Positions 18,608 to 26,719 of a DNA stretch of 64,000 nucleotides are shown here, one piece after another; position 1 is the stretch's first letter; each line of letters opens with the position of its first letter. The position numbers and the translations under genes are program-made. The stretch comes from Akkermansiaceae bacterium UBA2381. GTDB lineage: Bacteria > Verrucomicrobiota > Verrucomicrobiia > Verrucomicrobiales > DEV007. The stretch lies in the NCBI GenBank assembly GCA_002344215.1, contig DDSV01000008.1, forward strand, positions 5,225 through 69,224, read 5' to 3'. The notes beneath the pieces were generated by a model. That model did no database searches. It was not told where the DNA came from and saw nothing but the letters and a program-made list of their open reading frames with translations.

Positions 18608-19849
18608 TCAAAGTGAGGTTCCGGTGAGGGCTTCGATTTCGATGCGGGCCTCGTGGTAGGCGGAGAGCATCTCGATGCGCTGTCCGCGCACCTGCGTGAG
18701 GGAACGGCGTGCCTCGAGCAATTCGAGGTAACTGATGCGGCCGAGGCGATACCCTTCGGCGACGGCTTCGTGGTGCCTGGTCGCCACGGGTAACATGCGA
18801 TCAGTGACGAGCTCGTATTGGGCGCGGGCAATATCGAGGCGGGCAACGGCTTCGGCGAGGGTGGCGGCCAGTTCCTGGCGCGCCTGGTTGACGAGTGCTT
18901 CGCTGCGGGCGATTCCGGCCTCGGCCTCGGCGATGCCTCCCTCGTTTTTATTCCAGAGCGGGAGGGGGAGTGAGAAATTAATGACGACGGCGTTGTCATC
19001 GACTGTGGTGTCACGACGCCAGGCGAGTCCTAGATTCAGATCGGGTTGACGAAGGCGCTCCTGGAGACTGAGCTCCTGCTCTGCCGTCTTGATTCCCGAA
19101 CGGGCCATCGCCATGAGGGGGTGATCATCAAGTTTTTCAATAAGTGTCTCCACGCCGGGATGGCTTTTTCCGGGAGAGTTGAGTCTTCCTGAAACCCGAT
19201 CAAAATCCGGTTTCGAATCGCCCCAGAGCGAGGCAAGTCGTTGGCGTGAGAGCAGGGTGCGGCTGCGCGCCCCTTGTAGCTGGAGCTGGGCTTCGCGGAG
19301 ACCGAGCTCACTTTGTCCGACATCCAGAATGGAACCTCGTCCGCCTTCCTGCTGGCCCTTCACCGAGTTGACGGTTTCACTGGCGATGGCCAGATTCTGA
19401 CTGGCGGTATCCTCGGACTCCTGCGCGGCAAGGGCGGAAACGAAAAGGCGGGTGGTCTCGAGCATCACCTCACGGCGCGCCGCCTCGAAGCGAAGATCTT
19501 CGGAGGCCAGGGCGGACTTGGCCACTTCCGTTCGCTGGCGACGTTTGCCGCCGAGTTCGAGGAGTTGGCTCAGTCCGAGATTGTAGACGGCACTCTGAAA
19601 ACCCTCGTATTCTCCACTTCCAAGCACATCCTCGGTTTCGAATTCCACCTCCGGATTCGGAATGGCGAGGGCGGAGAGGATTTTTGCATCGGCGAGGCGC
19701 CGGTCCGCCTCAAAAATGGCGAGCGACGGATGTTTCTCGAGCGCCCGGGCGTTGGCTTCACTGAGCGAGAGAGAATCATCCGCTGCGGTTTCGGGGATAA
19801 AGGAGGCCGCGGTGAACACGGTGAGAAGTGACAAGTGAATCGGTTTCAT
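18608..19849 (-). CDS. TolC-family outer-membrane efflux protein (CzcC-like)
   Basis: 413 residues from ATG 19849, which starts a signal peptide ending near PETAADD; the upstream frame extension to 20050 has no protein-like features. Two related halves, each a long coiled-coil hairpin with a beta-strand pair, are visible: 'LSLSEANARALEKHPSLAIFEAD' in part in the first and 'INFSLPLPLWNKNEGGIAEAEAGI' in part in the second. The LPLWNKN motif is typical of metal-efflux CzcC proteins. It forms the outer-membrane channel for the downstream adaptor and pump, with which it forms an operon. Confidence 0.9.
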   Translation of the reverse strand: MKPIHLSLLTVFTAASFIPETAADDSLSLSEANARALEKHPSLAIFEADRRLADAKILSALAIPNPEVEFETEDVLGSGEYEGFQSAVYNLGLSQLLELGGKRRQRTEVAKSALASEDLRFEAARREVMLETTRLFVSALAAQESEDTASQNLAIASETVNSVKGQQEGGRGSILDVGQSELGLREAQLQLQGARSRTLLSRQRLASLWGDSKPDFDRVSGRLNSPGKSHPGVETLIEKLDDHPLMAMARSGIKTAEQELSLQERLRQPDLNLGLAWRRDTTVDDNAVVINFSLPLPLWNKNEGGIAEAEAGIARSEALVNQARQELAATLAEAVARLDIARAQYELVTDRMLPVATRHHEAVAEGYRLGRISYLELLEARRSLTQVRGQRIEMLSAYHEARIEIEALTGTSL

Positions 19850-20011
19850 TTGAGACGGGAAAATGGGATAAGGACTGACGTGACAGGCTGGAAACGAGGG
19901 CGCTCGAATAGGCGCGGGATGGGGTAGCACAGGATCTCCCGAAGCAGGGGAGACGGGTATGGCGCGGTCAGCTTGTCCGCGCGGAGTCTTGTCCTTCCCT
20001 GGAAACAGCCC

Positions 20012-20022
20012 GACCTGAGGTC
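20012..20022. promoter_or_regulatory. Palindrome GACCTGAGGTC in efflux operon
   Basis: Perfect 5+1+5 inverted repeat in the 236-base gap between the CHCH gene and the tolC-like gene. The 9-mer AGGTCTTAG partly overlapping it (20018-20026) recurs at 20081-20089 across the CHCH stop codon. It could be an operator or a processing site; no regulator is known. Confidence 0.3.
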
Positions 20023-20085
20023 TTAGGGCTACTGAAAGCAACAATGACAAAACCGGGGGCGCGGGCAGGAGCCGGCCTCAAGGTC

Positions 20086-20472
20086 TTAGATCAAATAGAC
20101 TCCGGTGAACGACCGGAGTGATGAGGGGGCGCGTAGGCGAATCGGGGGGGCACGGGGACCGCCCGATTTGATCAGAATTAATAAGGCGGGAGTGGTAGTC
20201 CCCTCAGGGGTGACTGCGGCATAGCCCTGAATCGGGGAGGGCGCGCTCTCATGCGACTGAGGTGCTTCAACGGTTTTTGCGCTCACCTCATGGCAGTGGC
20301 AAATCGTGTCAGCGCCCGGACCCAAGACGTAGCTTGAGTCTCCCGTCACCGCGGAGGGTGCAGGCGAAACCACGCCAAAACAGAGAAGAAGTTGGCAAAG
20401 GCATCCCGGCAGGACCAGATAAAGTCCCAGATAAACCGCAGTGATGGCACCAAACATTTTCAACCGATGCAA
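20086..20472 (-). CDS. Small exported Cys/His protein leading the efflux operon
   Basis: 128 residues. The start is decided by the rare clear Shine-Dalgarno AAGGAG (20483-20478), 5 bases before TTG 20472; ATG 20457 is an alternative 20 bases away. A hydrophobic N-terminus ('YLGLYLVLPGCLCQLLLCFG') is a signal peptide or anchor. It is followed by 'ICHCHE', which offers two Cys and two His as a possible metal site, then a Pro/Ser/Ala-rich tail ending 'SFTGVYLI'. It is first in the order CHCH - tolC-like - adaptor - pump. A role in periplasmic metal binding or delivery is inferred from position and the CHCH motif only. Confidence 0.6.
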   Translation of the reverse strand: MHRLKMFGAITAVYLGLYLVLPGCLCQLLLCFGVVSPAPSAVTGDSSYVLGPGADTICHCHEVSAKTVEAPQSHESAPSPIQGYAAVTPEGTTTPALLILIKSGGPRAPPIRLRAPSSLRSFTGVYLI

Positions 20473-20682
20473 CAAATCTCCTTTGTGTGAGAAAGCGCAA
20501 ACGGCGATTCTCCGCAATTACGGGAGCGTCCGTCAGTGCTAATGATAGGAGCAGTGAGCCCGATACCACCCTTCATTTGGTCCCTCTACCCTTCACTTCG
20601 ATGCATAGCCCGTGGTCCCGCGAAGTCCACTTCGGGGATGCCTTGTTGTAATAGCGATTCCCCTGCCGTAGCGTCACTTCTG

Positions 20683-21993
20683 ATGTTTCCAACCCCGAGC
20701 GAGCAGTTGGCCGCCTTGAGCGAACTCCTCGCCGCGCGGCGGGAAGCAATTCTCATGGCCTGGCGAGACGCGTCCCGCGCCGACCCCGAACAAACGACGA
20801 GCCACGCGCTCACCCTCGGGCAATTTTTGGATCACATCCCCAGGATCCTTGACGCGTACGAATTCAAGCTGCGCTCCCGGCCCGGCGGAATGGCCGATCA
20901 AGCTGCCGACCGGGGCAAAAAGGAGGAAGAGGTGAAGCACGGCTTGCATCGCTGGCAACAGGGTTACCGGCTCAAAGAGCTGATGAATGAGTGCGGCCAA
21001 CTTCAGATCTGCCTCTTTGATGAATTGCGAAACATTGCTGCGGCGCATCCGGAGTTGGACCATGCTACCTTTGTGGAGGCATTCCGACAGTTGCTTCACC
21101 TGATCAATGATACGATCAGTGAGAGTGCTGTTCAGTACGAACGAATGCAGCAGGCAGAGGCGGCCGGGCGTGTGGGTGACCTCATGGGGGCGCTTGCCGA
21201 CCTCGGCGAAATCGACCGCCGCCGCGCCACTCTCCTGCATCAGGCCGTTCACGATCTCAACAGTGATGTGCTCGGCGTCAGCATGGCGGCGTCGCGAATC
21301 AGTCGGAGCGATCTGGTGGATAATGACCGGGTGGAGTCGGCGGCCTTCCTTCAGCGAGCCGTCGAGGGACTCAACGCGATGTTGGGAGAATTGATGGACC
21401 TGGCCCGGCTTGAGGCAGGACAGGAAGACAGGGAGATCACGGAATTTGACGTTGGTGTTCTGATTGCGGAACTATGCGACAGCCACCAGCCTTATGCCCA
21501 CGAACGTGAATTGTTCCTGAGAATGAAAGGACCCGACCCGCTCTGTGTCGAGGGCGACGCCGACAAGGTGCGGCGTGTGGCAAAAAATCTCCTCGGAAAT
21601 GCTCTTAAATATACCCAAAATGGCGGTGTCACCGTGAGTTGGGGTGAGGAGAGAAAAAGCTGGTGGCTCATGGTGAAGGACACCGGGCCGGGCATGAAAA
21701 GCGACACCGGTGCGTCAATTGTGGCCGGCCTTCAGGAGGCAACCGCGAGCGCGAAGGAGGCCGACGAAAAGTCCTCCGCGATGGAAGGAAAATCCTCGCG
21801 GGTTTTGACTTCGCCGGAAGAGACGGCTCCCCCGACCGGCCCTGTCCGGCATCAGCCCGGTGAAGGAATCGGACTGTCGATTGTTAAGCGGCTTTGTGAA
21901 CTGCTTGACGCGAGTTTGGAAATCGCGAGTTCGGCGGAAGTCGGCACGACCTTCCGCGTCGTCTTCCCCCGCCGCTACCAAAGTCTCACCTGA
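20683..21993 (+). CDS. Orphan sensor histidine kinase with RsbRD-like N-terminal domain
   Basis: 436 residues from ATG 20683; no membrane segment, so cytoplasmic. The N-terminal 170 residues resemble the RsbRD_N sensory fold ('HRWQQGYRLKELMNECGQL', ending before a linker helix). The dimerisation helix carries the H-box HQAVHDLNSD with phospho-acceptor His near residue 188. The ATPase part has the N-box NLLGNALKYT, G1 DTGPGM and G2 GEGIGLSIVKRL. The lid between G1 and G2 is unusually long, about 65 residues of Ala, Ser, Glu and Lys. No response regulator is adjacent. It is divergent from the metal-efflux operon (210-base gap), which suggests but does not prove a link. Confidence 0.85.
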   Translation: MFPTPSEQLAALSELLAARREAILMAWRDASRADPEQTTSHALTLGQFLDHIPRILDAYEFKLRSRPGGMADQAADRGKKEEEVKHGLHRWQQGYRLKELMNECGQLQICLFDELRNIAAAHPELDHATFVEAFRQLLHLINDTISESAVQYERMQQAEAAGRVGDLMGALADLGEIDRRRATLLHQAVHDLNSDVLGVSMAASRISRSDLVDNDRVESAAFLQRAVEGLNAMLGELMDLARLEAGQEDREITEFDVGVLIAELCDSHQPYAHERELFLRMKGPDPLCVEGDADKVRRVAKNLLGNALKYTQNGGVTVSWGEERKSWWLMVKDTGPGMKSDTGASIVAGLQEATASAKEADEKSSAMEGKSSRVLTSPEETAPPTGPVRHQPGEGIGLSIVKRLCELLDASLEIASSAEVGTTFRVVFPRRYQSLT

Positions 21994-22132
21994 CGCAACC
22001 TCGTCGGCCCTGGCAGTCCGGTCTTGCTGATGCGCTGATAGAAAAGAAGGTGGAGGTGCCTTCCAGCCGGAGGCGCAATGGCGCGGTGTCCCGAGATTGT
22101 CATCGGAAGCTTCTTTTTCTACGATCGTCTTC

Positions 22133-23569
22133 ATGGATCACCGCTTCCGCTGCCTCGCCCTTGCTTCTCTTTTTTTCGTTTCGAATTCACTTCACGCCGT
22201 CGACGAAGGCAAATCACTCTACATCGAGGGATACGCGGGGGATGTCAGCTACGCTCCGGGCGACGAACTGCAGTTGCACCTCTCGAGCACCTCCGCTATC
22301 GCCTCGCTCTCCATCAGCCGGGTCGGCAGGGACCGCACCGTCGTCCATGAGGTTGCGAAACTGGAGGGGCTCCTCGAACATCCTGTCCCTGAGAATGCCT
22401 CGTCGCACGGCTGCAACTGGCCCGTCGCTTTTCGCCTGCCCATTCCGGCTGACTGGAAGAGCGGCTACTACGAGGTGAAAATGAAGGTCACCGACAGAGG
22501 AGGAGCCTTTACCCAGCGCAACACCCGCACGGCCGAGTCGACCTGCTACTTTGTCCTGCGTTCGGCCGAACCGGGGAAAAACGCCCGCATTCTTCTTCAA
22601 CTCGCGACCAACACTTACAATGCCTACAACAACTGGGGCGGGTCCAGCGTTTACGCCTACCACGGTCGCGCGGGCTTGCAGGGGCACCGTGTTTCGGAAA
22701 TGCGTCCGCCTGCCTCACAATATGGCAAGTGGGAATTGCCTTTCGTCGTCTGGGCCGAGGCGAACGGCTACGCGATTGATTTCGCTACAAATATGGACCT
22801 CGAACTGCGTCCTGAGATCGTGAAGCCCTATAAGCTGCTCCTCAGCCTCGGCCACGATGAATACTGGTCGGCTCCGATGCGCGACACTGTCGAGGGATTC
22901 GCCGCGGCAGGAGGGAACGTCGCCTTTTTCTCCGGCAACACCTGTTGCTGGCAGGTTCGCTGGGAGCCCGAAACAAAGTCCTTTCTCTGCTGGAAGCAAT
23001 GGTTCAACCAGGATGAACTCTACACCTCCAAGGCAGAGAAGATCCCCACGCTTGCGACCTTGTGGAGCCATCATCTCGTCGGGCGCACCGAGAACAGTCT
23101 AACCGGAGTCGGTTTCATTCATGGGGGATATCATAAAAGCCACGGCCAGCTCATGGACGGGAGCGGAGCGTTCAAAGTGCACCGCCCCGATCACTGGCTT
23201 TTTGAAAATACCGGCTTGAAGGCCGGAGAGGAATTCGGCGGCAAGGACACCATTGTCGGCTACGAATGCGACGGCTGTGAACTCGAGTGGCGCGACGGTC
23301 TGCCTTTTCCCACTCATCGTGACGGAACTCCGAAGACCTTTACCATCCTCGGCACCGCCCCCGCAAAATGGGCACCCGGTGACAGCTGGTGGTACGAGGA
23401 GTGGCCCGGACCCGATCATACGGGTAATGCGGTGCTCGGTCTTTACACCACCGGAGGCGGCGGCACTGTCTTGACTGCCGGATCGACCGACTGGGCGCAC
23501 GGGTTGTCAGGTGAAGATGCGGCGGTTATGCAGATCACGAAGAATGTGCTCGACCGGCTCGGAAAGTGA
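22133..23569 (+). CDS. Exported N,N-dimethylformamidase large-subunit-like protein
   Basis: 478 residues from ATG 22133, opening a signal peptide that ends near SLHAVDEG. An Ig-like beta domain (about 25-130, 'YIEGYAGDVSYAPGDEL') precedes a large domain with 'NTYNAYNNWGGSSVY', 'GHDEYWSAPMRDTVE' and 'FFSGNTCCWQVRWE', which I recognise from the dimethylformamidase beta-subunit C-terminal family. The genuine enzyme uses an iron site and is cytoplasmic. This secreted relative lacks a small-subunit partner nearby, so the true substrate is unlikely to be dimethylformamide. It is followed by an exported esterase gene on the same strand 125 bases later. Confidence 0.75.
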   Translation: MDHRFRCLALASLFFVSNSLHAVDEGKSLYIEGYAGDVSYAPGDELQLHLSSTSAIASLSISRVGRDRTVVHEVAKLEGLLEHPVPENASSHGCNWPVAFRLPIPADWKSGYYEVKMKVTDRGGAFTQRNTRTAESTCYFVLRSAEPGKNARILLQLATNTYNAYNNWGGSSVYAYHGRAGLQGHRVSEMRPPASQYGKWELPFVVWAEANGYAIDFATNMDLELRPEIVKPYKLLLSLGHDEYWSAPMRDTVEGFAAAGGNVAFFSGNTCCWQVRWEPETKSFLCWKQWFNQDELYTSKAEKIPTLATLWSHHLVGRTENSLTGVGFIHGGYHKSHGQLMDGSGAFKVHRPDHWLFENTGLKAGEEFGGKDTIVGYECDGCELEWRDGLPFPTHRDGTPKTFTILGTAPAKWAPGDSWWYEEWPGPDHTGNAVLGLYTTGGGGTVLTAGSTDWAHGLSGEDAAVMQITKNVLDRLGK

Positions 23570-23694
23570 GAGCCGGGAATGAATGGCCTGCGGTCATCGG
23601 TTTCGCGGGCATAGAAAGTTCGAGGATTCCCGGCAGGAAGGGAACCGATTCGCGATTGAACGAAACCAGAGCGAAGGCGAGGGGTTCAGTCCGG

Positions 23695-24798
23695 ATGTCA
23701 TCAAAAGCGCTTGCCCTTTCCTTTCTGTTTCCGGTGCTACTTTCCGGGACCGTTCTATCCCAGAACCCGGGCGCTGACATCATCACCCGTTTGGGAAATG
23801 CCAGCGAGGCGCAGCTTCAGCAACTTCTCCCGCGCTATCCTGCCGCGGATGTGAATGGCGACGGAACCCTCACCCGCGAGGAGGCGATCGCCTACGCCCG
23901 AAAGGGGGCAGTCGGAGATTCAAAGTCAACCAGGGTCAAGGGGCCGTCTCCGACGCGTGAGAATGTGAGCTACGGGACCCACGATCGAAATGTCCTCGAC
24001 TTCTGGAAGGCGGAAGCCGCAGGACCGCGACCACTCGTCGTCTTTATTCACGGAGGAGGATTCACCGGCGGTGACAAGTCAAAATGGAGGGAGGCTCCGG
24101 AGCTAAGTCGACTGCTCGACTCCGGCGTTTCCTGTGCGGCCATCAATTATCGTTTTCGAAAAGACGCACCCATTCAGGAAATTCTCCGCGATGCAGCGAG
24201 GGCCGTGCAATTTCTGAGGAGCCAGTCGGGAGAGCTGGGTATCAACAAGGAACAGATCGCAGGATGGGGCGGGTCGGCCGGAGCGGGCACTTCGCTGTGG
24301 CTGGCGTCGCGTGATGACCTCGCCGACCCCGGGGCGGAGGACCCGATTCTACGGGAGTCTACCCGACTTCAAGCCGCCGTGCTTCATAGCACCCAGGCAA
24401 CCTACGACCTGACGCGATGGGACGCCTTTCTCGGACCGTCCGATCCTTCCTGGTGGGATTCTCCGGATGAAGCGGCGCAGTTTTATCATTTTGCGGTCAT
24501 GGAGGATCTGAAAAAGCCTGAAGCGCTCCCCATTTTGCGGGAATGCGACATGCTGAGTTGGATCAGTCCCGGAGACGGTCCTGTCTTCATCAGCAATCGC
24601 CTTCCTGATGGGCCATCGACGAATCGCGGCCACTATCTCCATCATCCGGCTCATGCCCGTGAGATTCAACTCGCCTGCAAGAAGGCCGGGGTTTCCTGTC
24701 TCTGGGTAGAGGGGCCGGGGGAAGGAGAAGTCAGCTCTGATCCGGTGAAGTTCGTGCTAGGAGCTTTGAAGGTGGATTCGAGGGTGGTTGCTGAATAA
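23695..24798 (+). CDS. Exported alpha/beta-hydrolase esterase with EF-hand motif
   Basis: 367 residues from ATG 23695 with a signal peptide ending near TVLSQNP. An EF-hand calcium loop, DVNGDGTLTREE, lies at about residues 50-61. The hydrolase domain shows the oxyanion motif HGGGFTGGDK and the nucleophile elbow GGSAGAG, as in hormone-sensitive-lipase and carboxylesterase (BD-FAE-like) families. The C-terminal acid and histidine are not certain: 'NRGHYLHHPAHA' supplies candidate histidines. Calcium-linked modules fused to esterases are common in planctomycetes and verrucomicrobia. Likely role is deacylation of carbohydrate or small esters outside the cytoplasm. Probably co-transcribed with the upstream gene. 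Confidence 0.82.
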   Translation: MSSKALALSFLFPVLLSGTVLSQNPGADIITRLGNASEAQLQQLLPRYPAADVNGDGTLTREEAIAYARKGAVGDSKSTRVKGPSPTRENVSYGTHDRNVLDFWKAEAAGPRPLVVFIHGGGFTGGDKSKWREAPELSRLLDSGVSCAAINYRFRKDAPIQEILRDAARAVQFLRSQSGELGINKEQIAGWGGSAGAGTSLWLASRDDLADPGAEDPILRESTRLQAAVLHSTQATYDLTRWDAFLGPSDPSWWDSPDEAAQFYHFAVMEDLKKPEALPILRECDMLSWISPGDGPVFISNRLPDGPSTNRGHYLHHPAHAREIQLACKKAGVSCLWVEGPGEGEVSSDPVKFVLGALKVDSRVVAE

Positions 24799-25042
24799 GG
24801 CATTCCCCATCTCTTTGAAGATCAACAGGATCGGGGTGACTGAATTCGGCGTGAAGAGGTGAAATTTTTGGTTTTTTGGGTGGCCTTCATTCGGGAAAGC
24901 ACTATAAAAGCGAGCTCAAACCCCCGCTTCGTTTTCCACCCTTTTAACAAACCCGGCCTGACTTAGACCGACGCGATGAATTCGTGTCTTGTGGTCGATC
25001 GGTTCGTTGGAGGAGGTGTGTTCACCCAACCAATAAAAACCG

Positions 25043-26329
25043 ATGATATCCCGACTGAACCGGATGCCCGCCATCCTCGCCGCCACCCTCCTGCTCACCA
25101 TTTCTCTTGCCCGTGGAGAGGAGGCACCCATGACCCCCGAGGACGCGGCAACGGTGGGAAACAATGCCTGGATGCTGACCTCCACCGCATTGGTGCTGTT
25201 CATGACGATACCCGGCCTGGCCCTTTTCTACGGAGGGCTGGTGAGCCGGAAGAACGTTCTCAGCGTCCTCATGCACTGCTTTGCCCTTGCCAGCATTCTC
25301 AGCATTGTGTGGCTCGTGTGCGGCTATTCGATGTCTCTCGGATCGCGTGGGGGATGGTTTGGCGGGTTCGGAAATTTCATGCATCGTGGAGTGGAGCCGG
25401 ACGGCATTCTGACCTCAGCCTTTCAGATGACGTTTTTTGTCATCACCCCGGCGCTGATCGTCGGCACCTTTGTGGAGCGCATCAAATTTTCCGCGATGCT
25501 TCTCTTCTCGGTTCTCTGGGCACTCCTGGTGTATGCACCGGTTTGTCATATCACCTGGTTTGGAGGATCGGGCGAAAATGTCTCCCTTTTCACCAGGTGG
25601 GGCGTGATTGACCTCGCCGGCGGTATCGTGGTGCACATCACCGCAGGGGTGGGAGCCCTCGTCGCCTGTATCATGGTCGGGAAACGGAATCATCCCATGC
25701 CTCCCCATAATCTGCCAATGACCGTGACCGGAACGGCGATGCTCTGGGTGGGGTGGTTCGGGTTCAATGCAGGCAGTCAGGGAGGGGCCAGTGATGCGGC
25801 CGCCATGACCCTTTTTGTGACCCATCTCTCTGCCGCGACAGGAGCGTTTGTCTGGATGCTGATTGACTGGTTCATCGAGAAGAAACCGACGGTTCTGGGA
25901 ATTGCGACCGGGGCCATTGCCGGCCTCGCGGCGATCACTCCTGCTTCCGGCGTCGCCAATCCGGCGGGTGCGCTTTTGATCGGAGCCTGTTCGGGCGCCT
26001 GCTGCTGGTGGGCCTCGATGAGGTTGAAAAAGGCCCTTGGCTATGACGACTCGCTCGATGTGGTCGGGGTTCACGGGGTTGGTGGATTGGTAGGGACTCT
26101 GCTCGCCGCAGTGGTCGGTTCGTCCCTGTTTGGAGGAGAGCTGCAACTCGGAAAGCAGTTGGGCATTCAAGCCCTCGCCTCGATCATCACCATTATTTAC
26201 ACTGCCGTGGTGACCTTTCTGATTCTGATCGTGGTGAGACTGGTCTGCTGCGGTCTCCGTGTTTCCGAGGAAGACGAGCGGCTCGGTCTTGACCAGGCTG
26301 CCCACGGGGAGAATGCCTACAATGATTGA
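25043..26329 (+). CDS. amt: Ammonium transporter
   Basis: 428 residues: a cleavable signal peptide (to about SLARGEE) and eleven membrane helices. Conducts ammonium into the cell. Family features are 'LFYGGLVSRKN', the twin pore histidines in VVHITAG and GVHGVGG, 'VGWFGFNAGS' and 'GLAAITPASG'. The C-terminal tail is short and acidic (SEEDERLGLDQ). A GlnK/P-II gene usually sits beside amt; none is present here, so regulation must be from elsewhere. The 244-base upstream region contains no recognisable sigma-54 site. A DUF3096 micro-gene follows 173 bases downstream. Confidence 0.95.
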   Translation: MISRLNRMPAILAATLLLTISLARGEEAPMTPEDAATVGNNAWMLTSTALVLFMTIPGLALFYGGLVSRKNVLSVLMHCFALASILSIVWLVCGYSMSLGSRGGWFGGFGNFMHRGVEPDGILTSAFQMTFFVITPALIVGTFVERIKFSAMLLFSVLWALLVYAPVCHITWFGGSGENVSLFTRWGVIDLAGGIVVHITAGVGALVACIMVGKRNHPMPPHNLPMTVTGTAMLWVGWFGFNAGSQGGASDAAAMTLFVTHLSAATGAFVWMLIDWFIEKKPTVLGIATGAIAGLAAITPASGVANPAGALLIGACSGACCWWASMRLKKALGYDDSLDVVGVHGVGGLVGTLLAAVVGSSLFGGELQLGKQLGIQALASIITIIYTAVVTFLILIVVRLVCCGLRVSEEDERLGLDQAAHGENAYND

Positions 26330-26502
26330 GAGTCGTAACCGCCGGGGTGACCGAACAGGGTCGCTCCGGTGCCCCGACAGGGTAGTAAACCAAATCGGTC
26401 ATGCGTTCCTCCAAATGAACTGTCGACACCCGGTCCCGAAAAGAGCTACTCTCGGCCAAACGGCAATTCTGCCGAAGTATAAATTGAATCCCCTGAATAC
26501 CT

Positions 26503-26664
26503 ATGAATGAGCTTGTCCCAATTCTCTCCGTTGCCCTTCCGACTTACCTCAGTCCCGTCATTGCTCTGATTGCCGGAATTTTGATTCTTCTGCGTCCTAG
26601 CCTTCTTGCGACCATCGTGGCTGTGTATCTGATCATCGTGGGCGCGCTCGGCCTACTCGGGTAA
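26503..26664 (+). CDS. DUF3096-like small membrane protein
   Basis: 53 residues from ATG 26503, almost wholly hydrophobic, with two membrane helices. The pattern 'LSPVIALIAGILILLRPSLL' followed by 'VAVYLIIVGALGLLG' is what I remember of DUF3096, a tiny inner-membrane family of unknown function. A strong terminator begins 14 bases after its stop, supporting a real transcribed gene. It may be monocistronic or the tail of the amt transcript. Confidence 0.8.
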   Translation: MNELVPILSVALPTYLSPVIALIAGILILLRPSLLATIVAVYLIIVGALGLLG

Positions 26665-26677
26665 TTCTCCCGCCGAC

Positions 26678-26707
26678 TTTTTCCTCCCGGGTCTCCGGGA
26701 GGAAAAA
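26678..26707. terminator. Bidirectional rho-independent terminator
   Basis: A 13-base-pair perfect stem with a 4-base GTCT loop: TTTTTCCTCCCGG (26678-26690) and CCGGGAGGAAAAA (26695-26707). The T and A runs at the ends serve the DUF3096 gene on the plus strand and the sulfatase on the minus strand. Confidence 0.9.
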
Positions 26708-26719
26708 GGGCGATCCCGA

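Noticed and set aside
24799..25042. Sigma-54 promoter before the ammonium transporter
   Set aside because: No TGGCAC-N5-TTGC-like element was found; the nearest TGG box has no matching -12.
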